The notes under the pieces were generated by a model. It saw only the letters and a list, made by a program, of their open reading frames with translations, had not been told where the DNA came from and ran no database searches. From Paraescarpia echinospica (lineage: Eukaryota; Annelida; Polychaeta; Sabellida; Siboglinidae), in NCBI GenBank assembly GCA_020002185.1, contig JAHLWY010000280.1, forward strand, positions 86,186 through 150,185: a stretch of DNA of 64,000 nt, written 5' to 3'. A program made the position numbers and the translations under genes. Below are positions 50,640-60,378 of the stretch, piece by piece (the stretch's first letter is position 1; each line of letters opens with the position of its first letter).

Positions 50640-51310
50640 GATAAATATAAAATGTATGTTTACATTACTTCATTGCTTTCCACGAGGGCTTGCTTATGCG
50701 ATAGGGTTTCAGTGATTTTTCTTTTCTAATTTTCCTTCTGAAAAAGATAAATATAAATCAACCAAACCATAAATTGTTTTTAGTGATTGTGAGCCTCACT
50801 CCAAATAGCCCAAGAAATAGTTACCACCATTTTAATGACTTCCATGGAGTTATAAACAGTGAGTTCTACTCCCATTGCTGCGGGAATGATAATGAAAGGA
50901 AGGGAAGTAACTCAAGGGAACCCGAATGATTTTGTCACTTGTTGAAAATAACACGACATGCAGAGGGCGCTTCAATAGTTCAGTCGGAATGTGTGGACTT
51001 TTCAAGCCAGCAGGTATGACGATGATTGGTTGGGGTATGCATAGCATTACAAACAAAGTTTATCATTGCCAGGGTGAATGACTTAGGTGCATTGAGGTAT
51101 TTGCTTTTCAAAATCAGATTTAGGCCAGCCTACAATTATTGTTTGTTTGTGGTAACACCACCAACTCGCTAAAATTAGTTTAAAACAATTAAATTCTTAG
51201 CATTTTGCCAGGATGTGTATCAGACTCTGTCTGAAACTTGTTAAAACACACTTAGCACACAAACTTTACTCTGTAGGTCCCATGCAATGACATTGAATCT
51301 TAATTTTCAG
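50640..51310. other. Non-coding stretch upstream of the DUF4806 exons
   Basis: The N-terminal exon(s) of the DUF4806 gene should lie here or further upstream, but I could not recognise one. A possible exon end (AGCCAGCAG then GTATGA, ~51012) is the only splice-like signal that stands out. No promoter can be assigned. Confidence 0.4.
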
Positions 51311-51437
51311 CTTCCTGGGAGAAAGCCAACAAGAAATGCAAAGCGGCAGAATATACTTCAAACCTTGATAGTGCCTTAGATGGAAATGACGAGGATGCTG
51401 GTGAAAATGCAGTCAGGCTGTCTAAAAGGCGTAAAAG
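51311..51437 (+). CDS. DUF4806 gene exon 1 (first visible)
   Basis: The acceptor is TAATTTTCAG and the donor AAAAG then GTAAAT. It enters in phase with two bases finishing an earlier codon, so a coding exon must precede it. The product segment has AAEYTSNLDS and a basic end (SKRRKR) that could serve as a nuclear localisation signal. Confidence 0.8.
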
Positions 51438-54400
51438 GTAAATTGTGTGACACACCTGAAGATAATATGACCCGTTAAGAAAATTGCAAAAACACATTAT
51501 GGAAAAAGAGAAGATTTTTGCCTCGCAGTAAATGGAAATCTGACTGCTTGCTTTCAAAGCATAAATAACGAATAGATCATTATTTGTCTTCCCCCGTGAG
51601 GGATATTTCCTAATCCTTGAATTTTCCACAGATCTCCACAGCGGTTCGACGATGAAATTGATGAAGATGATGACTGTGCCTCTGAAGATCCAGAAAAAGC
51701 AGAAATCGAGAATAGGCCCACCAGTAACCACCAAAACGAAATCGTGTCCCGTTCACCTCCTCCAGCTCCTTGTATATCCAGAGGTACTATACGACTGTCT
51801 TCTTTCATGAACATGCCACTACAATAACAAAACCATGAGTATTCCCCCCTGATATGCAGATCGGATTCATTGTTGTCTTTGGCCTGGAAATCCGTATCTG
51901 AAATACGTTTGTGGTTTTATGTTTGTCATAACCATAACAGCATACAAGATATGTTATGATTATCATTTTTGATTAAATTTGAGTCCTAAAATGTTCATTC
52001 ACTTTGCGTACTTCTCGTCGTTTTTGTACAGCAAATCCTTTTCATCAATCTCCAGTAGGGAAAATTTCATGTTACCCCTCTGACAGTATCCATTATTTGA
52101 AACTGGTTAGTGGTAGCTGTCCGGTCATATTACTCCCCCCACCATATTTCTTAGTAACATATCAGTTTTCGTCAACTCTGACATAAGATATACATATTTT
52201 GTTTTTTCAGTCAATAGATCTTTAGCTACACCATTTAGGGCCATAGATTCTTCAGCGACAACACCCCGACGTACTGATGGCACTCCAAATTCCTTCCGAC
52301 CTACTGTTAGACCTCGGACATCTGGAAGTCGGTCTTCTGATGATGCAAACATGGAACATGTGATGTGTAAGTGTCCAGAGCCGGAATGTACAGAAGTACT
52401 TTTACTTTGTTACTTTACTTTTGTAGAAAAATGTACTTTTCTTGAGTAACAAAGTACATTTTTTAAGAAGTACTTTTACTTGTAATGAATTACAATTAAG
52501 GTGTACTTTTCTGAATGTAATGAAGTATCCATAATTTATGTGTAAACATTTTGGAACTTCTAACCTGTTTGCCCCCAGCACAGATCTATACATAGATATC
52601 AGCGGGTATTACAATTGGTATTATTTTCTGATTTGCTGATTCGTTACCATTACTCGACATGATTACCAGGTGGTGTACAAGTTGCAAAACAAAATGACAA
52701 GCCATTTACTTAGAAAAAGTACTTTTGTGTTAACTTCTAGTACAGGTTTTTACTTGTACTTCAAATACATTTTTTTATAAATATTTTTACTTGCGTAGCT
52801 TTTGTCCTAGTTACTTGTACTTGTACTCAAGTACAAAATGAATGTACTTCTACCAGCTCTGTAAGTGTCTATATATGTAGAGATGCTATTCAGTGTTCTG
52901 TCTGCTCAGTAATTACTGTCTGTCACCATGTAGGTTTTAGACTGAAAAAGGGAAAGGGTTAAATTAGTAACTGTAACGGAATATAGTCCTGATGTAAGCT
53001 TCTAGAACTGCTGGGGTCATCCAAGTTATGCAATTCATACATTGATGTTTTAAACCTTTTGCAGCAAGAATGCTCACTCCTGTGCTCACTGTCCTCGAAG
53101 ACATACGACAACAGCAGCGGGAGCAAAAGCGAATGCTGCAGATGCTACTGGCACGCCAACCTCCGCATGAGTTGCCGGAAGATGCAGATGAGCAGGCCGG
53201 GGACATGAAACTGCCATGCGAGTCTGAGGAAGAGCTGCTTCATCTGGACAGGAAGCTGGCTTCTGACAAACGCTTTGAAAAGAAAATGGTTAGTCTGCAT
53301 CCATTGGATGAGCTTATCAAAATCTTGTTGATTGAAATATCATGGACCTTCATGCTTTCTAACTGGTTTAGTACATTACATTGTGGTCTCCATCAGTGAA
53401 TCTTCAAAAAATAAACCAGAAATGTACGCAAATATTTCAGCAGATATCTTCCCAACACTGTCATGAAATCATAATGCTGATGTGTCTTTGCTTAATACTA
53501 AAGTAAACGTTGGTCTCTAAATTACCAAGATAGGACCGACCATCATTTGTTCCATTTATTTTCTAATGATTTTTTTTTTTTTATTTGGGTTTACAGCCAC
53601 TTTCAAGATTATTTCGCTCATATCACGGCTTGTCAGTTTACGGCAGGAGGAAGCTGCAACACCCGTAGCGCTGAGTTTTGCAGTAAACCTTCAAGCACCA
53701 GCTGGTACTTCCTATAATGATCGCATCGGAAAGGAAACTTCCGCGAACATTGATGCCGGGTCCCCGGGGTTGGTTCGAACTTAGGACCTTTGGCTCTGAA
53801 GTCCGACGATCTACCACTGCCCCTTTCTAATTGTCCGACTTCGGAGCCAAAGGTCCTATAGTTCGAACCAGCCCCGGGGACCCGGCATCAATGTTTGTGG
53901 AAATTACCTTTCCGACGCGATAATGATTGGAAGTACCAGCCGGTGCTCGCAGGTTTACTGCAACACTCAGCACTACGGGTGTTGCAGGTTTCCTCCTGTC
54001 GCAAATTGACAAGCGATATGAGCGAAATAATCTTGAAAGCAGCTCTAAACCCCAATTTAAAAAAATTAACAATCGCTTCTTTTTTCACCAGGTAAGCTTA
54101 TTGGGCACAGTAGGCGGGTGTGGGCTGAAAGATGTCGTCAGAAGGATTTGTAGAGAGGTACTGACCAACGACCTCAGCATGAACTACAATCCCTCTGGGG
54201 CAAAGAACAAGAAGTCGTTCAATGCATTGCGGTCGCTGAACAAAGCTATGTACAGTAAGTAATTGTAGTTTAAGCTTGAATACGTAATTCATTTAAATGT
54301 TTTTCAGGACAGAAGCTTCAGAGAAGTGTTCTCAAATCTATTTCTGTTCTAGACATATTCACCCATGAGAAAAGTGCAAATACTCGCCCCAATTTGAAGA

Positions 54401-55243
54401 CGGATAAACGACTTCTGGAAATCCCAATATTGTGTATTCGAATAATTGCTTCTATTTCCTAAACATTGCATGTAACACTAGCCGCGGTTGGTTGAAATGA
54501 GTTTTATTATGACCAACTGACCTGCCGCCAACCACTGATATAGTGAGCGAGCTTAAATTCAGAGTTTTGCAAAGCGATCAGCCAGAGGGTACTGCTGGCT
54601 GGCACTGACGTAATCATCAGCAGCGACCCCTGGCGCGCGAGGATGTTGTAGACTAAACATTGGTAATATTGTGTAAGTTTATATGGTGCCGCCAATATTT
54701 TTGCGGTGCAGTCTGATCTACCATATAAGCTGCACTTGGTGCAGGTGCAAAAATAAAACGAAATCGTTTCCTGTGTAAGTAGCCTCTTTAAAAAACACAA
54801 CAGTGAGAAGCATTAATTTTATATTTTAAAAACGTTTATGGCATAGTTTTGTAAAAATTATTTTGTAGCATTGTCCATGACATTATTTCGAGATTGGTAT
54901 CTTAGTGTTTCCTTTCATTTTAATTGCAGAAGCCATCAGAAAAAACGAGGAAACAAAGGACGCCACAGACAAGGCAATTCAGGAATGCGTTTCCAAGTGG
55001 TTTACTGGGGCCAAGGACAGGAATGGAGGGAGGATCAAAAGAAGAGCATCAGATACCACACAAATGACGGAACAAAATAAAATAAAATCTGTAACAGAAA
55101 ATCAAATTGTTGCATATTTATTTTCCACAATGGATTGTTATAAACTGAAGGAAGTCTATTTGAATGCGGTCATGGTAGGATATGTGCTCAGGTTTACTGC
55201 AACACTAAGTGCTACAAGTTTTGCAGGTTTCTTCTTGCTATAA
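51311..55243 (+). CDS. DUF4806-domain protein gene, seven visible exons (5' end missing)
   Basis: Seven exons with GT-AG borders join in frame: 51311-51437, 51632-51783, 52032-52112, 52211-52366, 53065-53288, 54092-54254 and 54930-55243. Together they encode about 405 residues. The start (WEKANKKCKAAEYTSNLDS) resembles the usual DUF4806-protein linker in which a lysine-rich helix leads to AEETSDLxS. Then come an acidic, proline/serine-rich, probably disordered region and the DUF4806 domain itself: EDIRQQQREQKRMLQ, LPCESEEELLHLDRKL, GLKDVVRRICREVLTNDLSM and AIQECVSKWFTGAKDR. The family's function is poorly known; it occurs in many copies in molluscs, cnidarians and arthropods. No in-frame stop occurs before the last exon, so the gene looks intact here. 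Upstream exons are not recognised. Confidence 0.8.
51632..51783 (+). CDS. DUF4806 gene exon 2
   Basis: The acceptor is TTTTCCACAG and the donor CCAGAG then GTACTA. It joins exon 1 through a split arginine codon. It encodes an acidic stretch (DDEIDEDDDCASEDPEK) and a proline run (RSPPPAPC), as in the disordered linker of this family. Confidence 0.8.
52032..52112 (+). CDS. DUF4806 gene exon 3
   Basis: The acceptor is TTTTTGTACAG. Two donors compete. CTG then GTTAGT (exon end 52105) looks better as a site but breaks the frame of exon 4 (immediate TAG). AGTG then GTAGCT (exon end 52112) keeps the frame, so I chose it. Confidence 0.65.
52211..52366 (+). CDS. DUF4806 gene exon 4
   Basis: The acceptor is TTTGTTTTTTCAG and the donor GATGT then GTAAGTG. 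It encodes a serine/threonine/arginine-rich segment (RTSGSRSSDDANMEHVM). The donor lies inside the target duplication of the MITE that follows, so the natural splice site was copied. Confidence 0.8.
52376..52861. mobile_element. hAT-type MITE, 486 bp, with 8-bp target duplication
   Basis: The ends are CAGAGCCGG...AGAAGTAC and its near mirror GTACTTCTACCAGCTCTG. The 8-bp duplication TAAGTGTC lies at 52368-52375 and 52862-52869. The interior has repeated ACTTTTACTTGTAC words and no ORF. Eight-base duplications and CAGAG-type ends are diagnostic of hAT elements. Confidence 0.88.
53065..53288 (+). CDS. DUF4806 gene exon 5 (start of the conserved domain)
   Basis: The acceptor is AACCTTTTGCAG and the donor AAAATG then GTTAGT. 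It encodes a predicted coiled coil (LEDIRQQQREQKRMLQML), a short acidic linker and LPCESEEELLHLDRKLASDK, the usual first helices of DUF4806. Confidence 0.82.
53570..53826 (-). mobile_element. tRNA-derived SINE copy 1 (minus strand, with A-tail)
   Basis: On the minus strand it begins GGGGCAGTGGTAGA (A-box-like, 53825-53812), has AGTTCGAACC (B-box-like), then a body with GGTTTACTGCA and GAAATAATCTTGAAAG, and ends in an A-rich tail seen on the plus strand as the T-run at 53570-53582. It sits in intron 5 of the DUF4806 gene. Confidence 0.82.
53830..54072 (+). mobile_element. tRNA-derived SINE copy 2 (plus strand, 5' truncated), head to head with copy 1
   Basis: It starts inside the tRNA-like head (TTGTCCGACTTCGGAGCC), has AGTTCGAACC at ~53858, the same body words as copy 1, and a weak A-rich tail (CCAATTTAAAAAAATT). 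Its tail ends about 20 bases before the acceptor of exon 6. Confidence 0.82.
54092..54254 (+). CDS. DUF4806 gene exon 6 (domain core)
   Basis: The acceptor TCTTTTTTCACCAG is followed by an exon that itself starts GTAAGC; the donor is TACA then GTAAGT. It encodes GLKDVVRRICREVLTNDLSM and KNKKSFNALRSLNKAM, the most conserved block of the family. Confidence 0.87.
54255..54929. other. Intron 6 of the DUF4806 gene
   Basis: It runs from GTAAGTAATT to TTTAATTGCAG. I see no element ends, tandem repeats or extra exon in it. ORFs on the minus strand here look random. Confidence 0.6.
54930..55243 (+). CDS. DUF4806 gene exon 7, last exon with SINE-derived tail
   Basis: The acceptor is TTTTAATTGCAG. The first ~30 codons finish the domain (KAIQECVSKWFTGAKDRNGG) and a basic tail. 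The frame then stays open through AAAATAAAATAAAATC, where polyadenylation-like AATAAA words occur at ~55076-55085, and into the SINE copy at 55184. That copy supplies the TAA at 55241-55243. The last ~20 residues (RFTATLSATSFAGFFLL) come from the SINE. A natural stop or an alternative 3' end before the SINE is not seen. Confidence 0.7.
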
Positions 55244-55298
55244 ACAGACAAGCCATGATATGAGGGAAATAATCTTGAAAGTGGCTCTAAAGCCTAAC
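55184..55298 (+). mobile_element. SINE copy 3 (3' body only)
   Basis: It shares GGTTTACTGCAACACT, TTTGCAGGTTTC, ACAAGCC(A/G)TGATATGAG and AATAATCTTGAAAGTGGCT with copies 1 and 2 but lacks the tRNA-like head. A CA-rich microsatellite (55301-55320) follows. Confidence 0.8.
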
Positions 55299-55525
55299 AC
55301 ACACACATACACCCACACCCTTTCCATTTGAGAGAATGTACACTGCTTCATGTATTGAATCGTCCAGCTTTTATTTTAACAGGAATTGTTTGGAAATGAG
55401 CATGAAATAATGTATAAAGATGCATGTTTGTAAAATATCCTATTTCACTGTGGTAAGTGATAAATTTACATCAGAGCATCCTAATTGTACATGTAAAGTG
55501 GATTGCATTCTCTTATACCCACCAA

Positions 55526-55789
55526 TTAACCCACACGCAGCCAATTAAGAGTGGTCCCAGATATATTGCCTAGGTGCAGCCAATATAGCCATCATTGCCA
55601 ATATCGGACCGAGATAGATCCTATGTGCAAATCCTAGATTGGGCCGATGTGGGCTATCGCGGTTTGACATTGGGCCGACATGGCCGAGATTGGACCGATG
55701 TCACATGCCAATATTGGGCCGATATCTGTGCCAACATAAACTGACGTTGGGCCGATATCGGGCCAATATCGTTTGGTTATCTGGGTTAA
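55526..55789. mobile_element. Element C, GGCCGATAT-rich, TTAACCCA...TGGGTTAA ends
   Basis: The right end GGTTATCTGGGTTAA mirrors the left TTAACCCACACGCAGCC at 55526; a second CCCAGATA at 55556 is another possible left end. The interior repeats TTGGGCCGAT and the palindrome CGATATCG. TTAA at both tips would fit a TTAA target duplication. The terminal CCCA(G) and the repetitive interior resemble elements A and B. Confidence 0.5.
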
Positions 55790-55799
55790 TATAAGCGAG

Positions 55800-56405
55800 C
55801 GAAGTTTTACCATTTCATAAGTTTTAAATATAAGCTTATGACATTTTACTCGTAACTAAATAGTTAGCTTGTCATTGATTTTTTATATATAAAAATGTCC
55901 AGGTTCTTCTTCTTTATGTTAAGCAGCCACCATCCGTTGAGCAGATCGAATCTGCTCGGAGATTTTGCTGCAGGTTAACGATGGTACCAGTGTTGCCACC
56001 TTTTGGATTAATTATTAACTGTAGTACCACAACTATCCGATGGGATGTTGTAGTAATCACGTACCGGTGAGTTTACACGATGTCTATTGGTGTTATTTTG
56101 CATTTTACAACACTTATTCGATGACAGTGCAGTCACATCTTCACAATACAATAAACTGTAATCTAGTAGAATATGTTGAATGTTATTTTCATGTTTTTCT
56201 TCTTTGTGCAATATACTTCATATGGAGACAAGGATTACAGACTCATACTGTCATTGACATAGCCATACTGAAACAGCCCAGTTGTTGCTTGAAAGTTGAA
56301 TGCTTGTGTCGTGAGGCTGTGTCTGGACGATGACCGGTGTGTGTTTGTGTGAGTAAATTAACTGTCCTATGTGTATCTCCAAACATCATGCATGTGAAGA
56401 TGACT
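55800..56405. other. Non-coding stretch, nothing recognised
   Basis: It is AT-rich with overlapping short ORFs on both strands that look random. No splice-bounded exon or repeat was identified. Confidence 0.45.
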
Positions 56406-56410
56406 TTAAT

Positions 56411-56721
56411 GGAGCACAGTGGCTAGAGCATTGGATTCTCAATCGAGAGAACCCAGTTTTGAATCCTGTGTGCTGCCGTTTTGAACCTTACGAAGTTACG
56501 GCACTTAGCCTTAGGCTTAGCCGGCACGTTCATTCACTCCACATTGCTCCATTCACTCAGCTGTGTGAATGAGTGCCTGGCTATAGGTAGTGGTGGATAT
56601 TTGTGTGCGAATAGTCTTTGCGCATTAATAGTAGCTGAATGAATGAATATCTGGCTATAAACAGTGGTGGATATTTATGTAGGACTAGTCTTTGTGCATT
56701 AATTGAAACATGGCTGAATGC
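56411..56721 (+). mobile_element. tRNA-derived SINE, second type, with duplicated 3' module
   Basis: The head GGAGCACAGTGGCTAGAGCA with TTTTGAATCCTG has the A- and B-box layout of a tRNA promoter. The body has ACATTGCTCCATTCACTCAG and CTGTGTGAATGAGTGCCTGG, like widespread mollusc SINEs as I recall them. The 3' part (GAATGA...CTGGCTATA...GTGGTGGATATT...TAGTCTTTG(C/T)GCATTAAT) occurs twice in tandem. Confidence 0.65.
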
Positions 56722-57055
56722 TTTCCATTGAAGTTGAGATGATGTTCTATTGAAAAGGTTTGCTAGGAATTAAAGAGTAAAATGCTTTGAGCAATCCTAA
56801 GGACCGGGTACTGTGCTTACCCGAACTTACTTTTTACTTTCGATCAGGTGGCAAAACTCAGTCATTGTTGTCCTCTGAATAAGAGTTAAGTACATATGAC
56901 TTGACTCAACTATTCATTTGCTTGAGAAACAAACATTAGCATCCATGGAAGAAGATGAGCATAAGTAGTTGAAGGTAGAACAGTGATAAAGCCCTCTAAT
57001 AACAGTTTCTTTTTGTGTACATTATTTTGAGACTTGTTTTACTTTCTTTTACCTC
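56722..57055. other. Non-coding stretch before the minisatellite
   Basis: No exon or repeat recognised. Confidence 0.4.
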
Positions 57056-59652
57056 AGTGTGTTTGTGTGAATAGTGGAGCTGTCGAATGTGTAATAATGA
57101 CCTGTGTGTTTGTGTGAGTAGTGGAGCTGTCCATTGTGTAATAATGACCTGTGTGTTTGTGTGAGTAGTGGAGCTGTCCATTGTGTAATAATGACGTGTG
57201 TTTGTGTGAATAGTGGAGCTGTCCAATGTGTAATAATGACCTGTGTGTTTGTGTGAGTAATGAAGCTGTCCATTGTGTAATAATGACGTGTGTTTGTGTG
57301 AATAATGGAGCTGTCCAGTGTGTAATAATGACCTGTGTGTTTGTGTGAGTAATGGAGCTGTCCAATGTGTAATAATGACCTGTGTGTTTGTGTGAATAGT
57401 GGAGCTGTCCAATGTGTAATAATGACCTGTGTGTTTGTGTGAATAGTGGAGCTGTCCAATGTGTAATAATGACGTGTGTTTGTGTGAATAGTGGAGCTGT
57501 CCATGTGTAATAATGACGTGTGTTTGTGTGAGTATGGAGCTGTCCATGTGTAATAATGACGTGTGTTTGTGTGAATAGTGGAGCTGTCCAATGTGTAATA
57601 ATGACCTGTGTGTTTGTGTGAATAGTGGAGCTGTCCAATGTGTAATAATGACCTGTGTGTTTGTGTGAATAGTGGAGCTGTCCAATGTGTAATAATGACC
57701 TGTGTGTTTGTGTGAATAGTGGAGCTGTCCAATGTGTAATAATGACCTGTGTGTTTGTGTGAATAGTGGAGCTGTCCAATGTGTAATAATGACCTGTGTG
57801 TTTGTGTGAGTAGTGGAGCTGTCCATTGTGTAATAATGACCTGTGTGTTTGTGTGAGTAGTGGAGCTGTCCATTGTGTAATAATGACGTGTGTTTGTGTG
57901 AATAGTGGAGCTGTCCATTGTGTAATAATGACCTGTGTGTTTGTGTGAGTAGTGGAGCTGTCCAATGTGTAATAATGACCTGTGTGTTTGTGTGAGTAGT
58001 GGAGCTGTCGAATGTGTAATAATGACCTGTATGTTTGTGTGAGTAGTGGAGCTGTCCATTGTGTAATAATGACCTGTGTGTTTGTGTGAGTAGTGGAGCT
58101 GTCCATTGTGTAATAATGACGTGTGTTTGTGTGAATAGTGGAGCTGTCCAATGTGTAATAATGACCTGTGTGTTTGTGTGAGTAATGGAGCTGTCCATTG
58201 TGTAATAATGATGTGTGTTTGTGTGAATAGTGGAGCTGTCCAATGTGTAATAATGACCTGTGTGTTTGTGTGAGTAATGGAGCTGTCCAATGTGTAATAA
58301 TGACCTGTGTGTTTGTGTGAATAGTGGAGCTGTCCAATGTGTAATAATGACATGTGTGTTTGTGTGAATAGTGGAGCTGTCCAATGTGTAATAATGACGT
58401 GTGTTTGTATGAATAGTGGAGCTGTCCATTGTGTAATAATGACGTGTGTTTGTGTGAATAGTGGAGCTGTCCAATGTGTAATAATGACCTGTGTTTGTGT
58501 GAGTAATGGAGCTGTCCATTGTGTAATAATGACCTGTGTTTGTGTGAATAGTGGAGCTGTCCAATGTGTAATAATGACCTGTGTGTTTGTGTGAATAGTG
58601 GAGCTGTCCAATGTGTAATAATGACGTGTGTTTGTGTGAATAGTGGAGCTGTCCAATGTGTAGTAATGACCTGTGTGTTTGTGTGAGTAGTGGAGCTGTC
58701 CAATGTGTAATAATGACCTGTGTGTTTGTGTGAGTAGTGGAGCTGTCGAATGTGTAATAATGACCTGTGTGTTTGTGTGAGTAGTGGAGCTGTCCATTGT
58801 GTAATAATGACCTGTGTGTTTGTGTGAGTAGTGGAGCTGTCCATTGTGTAATAATGACGTGTGTTTGTGTGAATAGTGGAGCTGTCCATTGTGTAATAAT
58901 GATGTGTGTTTGTGTGAATAGTGGAGCTGTCCAATGTGTAATAATGACCTGTGTGTTTGTGTGAGTAATGGAGCTGTCCATTGTGTAATAATGACGTGTG
59001 TTTGTGTGAATAGTGGAGCTGTCCATTGTGTAATAATGACCTGTGTGTTTGTGTGAATAGTGGAGCTGTCCAATGTGTAATAATGACATGTGTGTTTGTG
59101 TGAATAGTGGAGCTGACCAATGTGTAGTAATGACCTGTGTGTTTGTGTGAATAGTGGAGCTGTCCAATGTGTAATAATGACCTGTTTGTTTGTGTGAGTA
59201 GTGGAGCTGTCCAATGTGAAATAATGACCTGTGTGGTTGTGTGAATAGTGGAGCTGTCCAATGTGTAATAATGACATGTGTGTTTGTGTGAATAGTGGAG
59301 TTGTCCAATGTGTAATAATGACCTGTGTGTTTGTGTGAATAGTGGAGCTGTCCAATGTGAAATAATGACCTGTGTGTTTGTGTGAATAGTGGAGTTGTCC
59401 AATGTGTAATAATGACCTGTGTGTTTGTGTGAATAGTGGAGCTGTCCAATGTGTAATAATGACCTGTGTGTTTGTGTGAGTAGTGGAGCTGTCCAATGTG
59501 TAATAATGACCTGTGTGTTTGTGTGAATAGTGGAGTTGTCCAATGTGTAATAATGACCTGTGTGTTTGTGACAAACTTTGTGTGAATAGTGGAGCTGTCC
59601 AATGTGTAATAATGACCTGTGTGTTTGTGTGAGTAGTGGAGCTGTGCAATGT
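57056..59652 (+). repeat. Minisatellite, 47-bp unit (with 45-bp variant), ~56 copies
   Basis: The unit is GTGTGTTTGTGTGAATAG, TGGAGCTGTCCAATGTG and TAATAATGACCT in order. A two-base-shorter variant ends GACGTGTGTTTG. Positions alternate between AATAG and AGTAG and between CCAATG and CCATTG. A marker TGTCGAATG at 57081, 58007 and 58744 suggests larger repeat blocks of 926 and 737 bp. A 10-base insertion (ACAAACTTTG) interrupts one unit near 59570. All three minus-strand frames are open for 860-890 codons only because the unit contains none of TTA, CTA and TCA; this is not a gene. Confidence 0.96.
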
Positions 59653-59659
59653 CCAATGT

Positions 59660-60186
59660 CAGGTATAGGCGATATTTGATAATTTGGCCACTTCACAGTG
59701 GCTATACTAGTTAAGGCATTAAATGTCACATGCTACTAAAACTGTACCCAGTGCACATCTCTGCCAATATGGTGATTGTGCCTTCTGCATCACTGGTCCT
59801 TGTCTCTGGTCCTTTCTTCCTCGTGAGTGACTCTGTATAAAGCTTACAACGACCCCTGTAAACTCACTTGTTTAAGCGAGCGTATTATTCTTGAACTGTG
59901 ACTATCGTTTAATGTTGTCACTGGATTGGACTTCTTAATGATAATTTGATTGAACTTTTGGTGCTACGTTTTTATGATTTTAGATTTTTAGTGCTATGGT
60001 TTATGTTTTATAATCTAGACTCTTAACTCTCTTTGTGTGCCACCTTTAGACAGGGTCACCTTGAACCATGGCGCTCTAAACGTGCTCTTATTGTTATTAT
60101 TAAAACATTCCATTACTCCAATCCTGATATTTTAATGACGTCTTGAACACAATTAAAGATTGTTTTGTATATTTTGTTTTCCACAG
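59660..60186. other. Non-coding stretch, probably intron before the laminin-type exons
   Basis: It ends in a good acceptor (TTTGTTTTCCACAG, 60186). No upstream exon of the same gene (for example an EGF-like laminin repeat) was recognised. Confidence 0.45.
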
Positions 60187-60378
60187 ATTCGGCCGGTGTA
60201 TAGTGAGGATGGAACACACAACTTTGCTCCGACGACTCGCTGCCTCACTGATACTATCACTGACAGCTTCATCATCCATGCAGGCGACAAGGAGATCACA
60301 TTCAACAGGTTCTCGGACATCCAGAGAGACAGACAGAGTCTCTTCTGGCAACTACCGCCCAAGTTGAGGGGAGATCAG
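60187..60378 (+). CDS. Laminin IV type A domain exon L1 (perlecan-like)
   Basis: The 64-codon exon is bordered by TTTCCACAG and GATCAG then GTAGGT, phase 0. It encodes FNRFSDIQRDRQSLFWQLPP and KLRGDQ, the typical start of a laminin IV-A (laminin B) domain, in which a Y/F-W-x-L-P block is followed by F.GDQ. Such domains occur in perlecan (HSPG2, unc-52, trol) and laminin alpha and gamma chains. The domain would be extracellular in a basement-membrane protein. No signal peptide or neighbouring domain is in view on the left. Confidence 0.68.

Noticed and set aside
51300..51814. Minus-strand ORFs opposite DUF4806 exons 1 and 2
   Set aside because: They are antisense shadows of the coding exons and cross intron borders.
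53812..53866. A functional tRNA gene
   Set aside because: A-box-like and B-box-like words are present, but no acceptor stem closes and the sequence continues into a SINE body with an A-tail.
58337..58594. Cysteine-rich plus-strand ORF (VCVNSGAVQCVIMT repeats) as a metallothionein-like protein
   Set aside because: It is the same minisatellite on the other strand.
56996..59729. Three overlapping minus-strand proteins of 866-891 residues
   Set aside because: They are the three frames of a stop-free 47-bp minisatellite unit.
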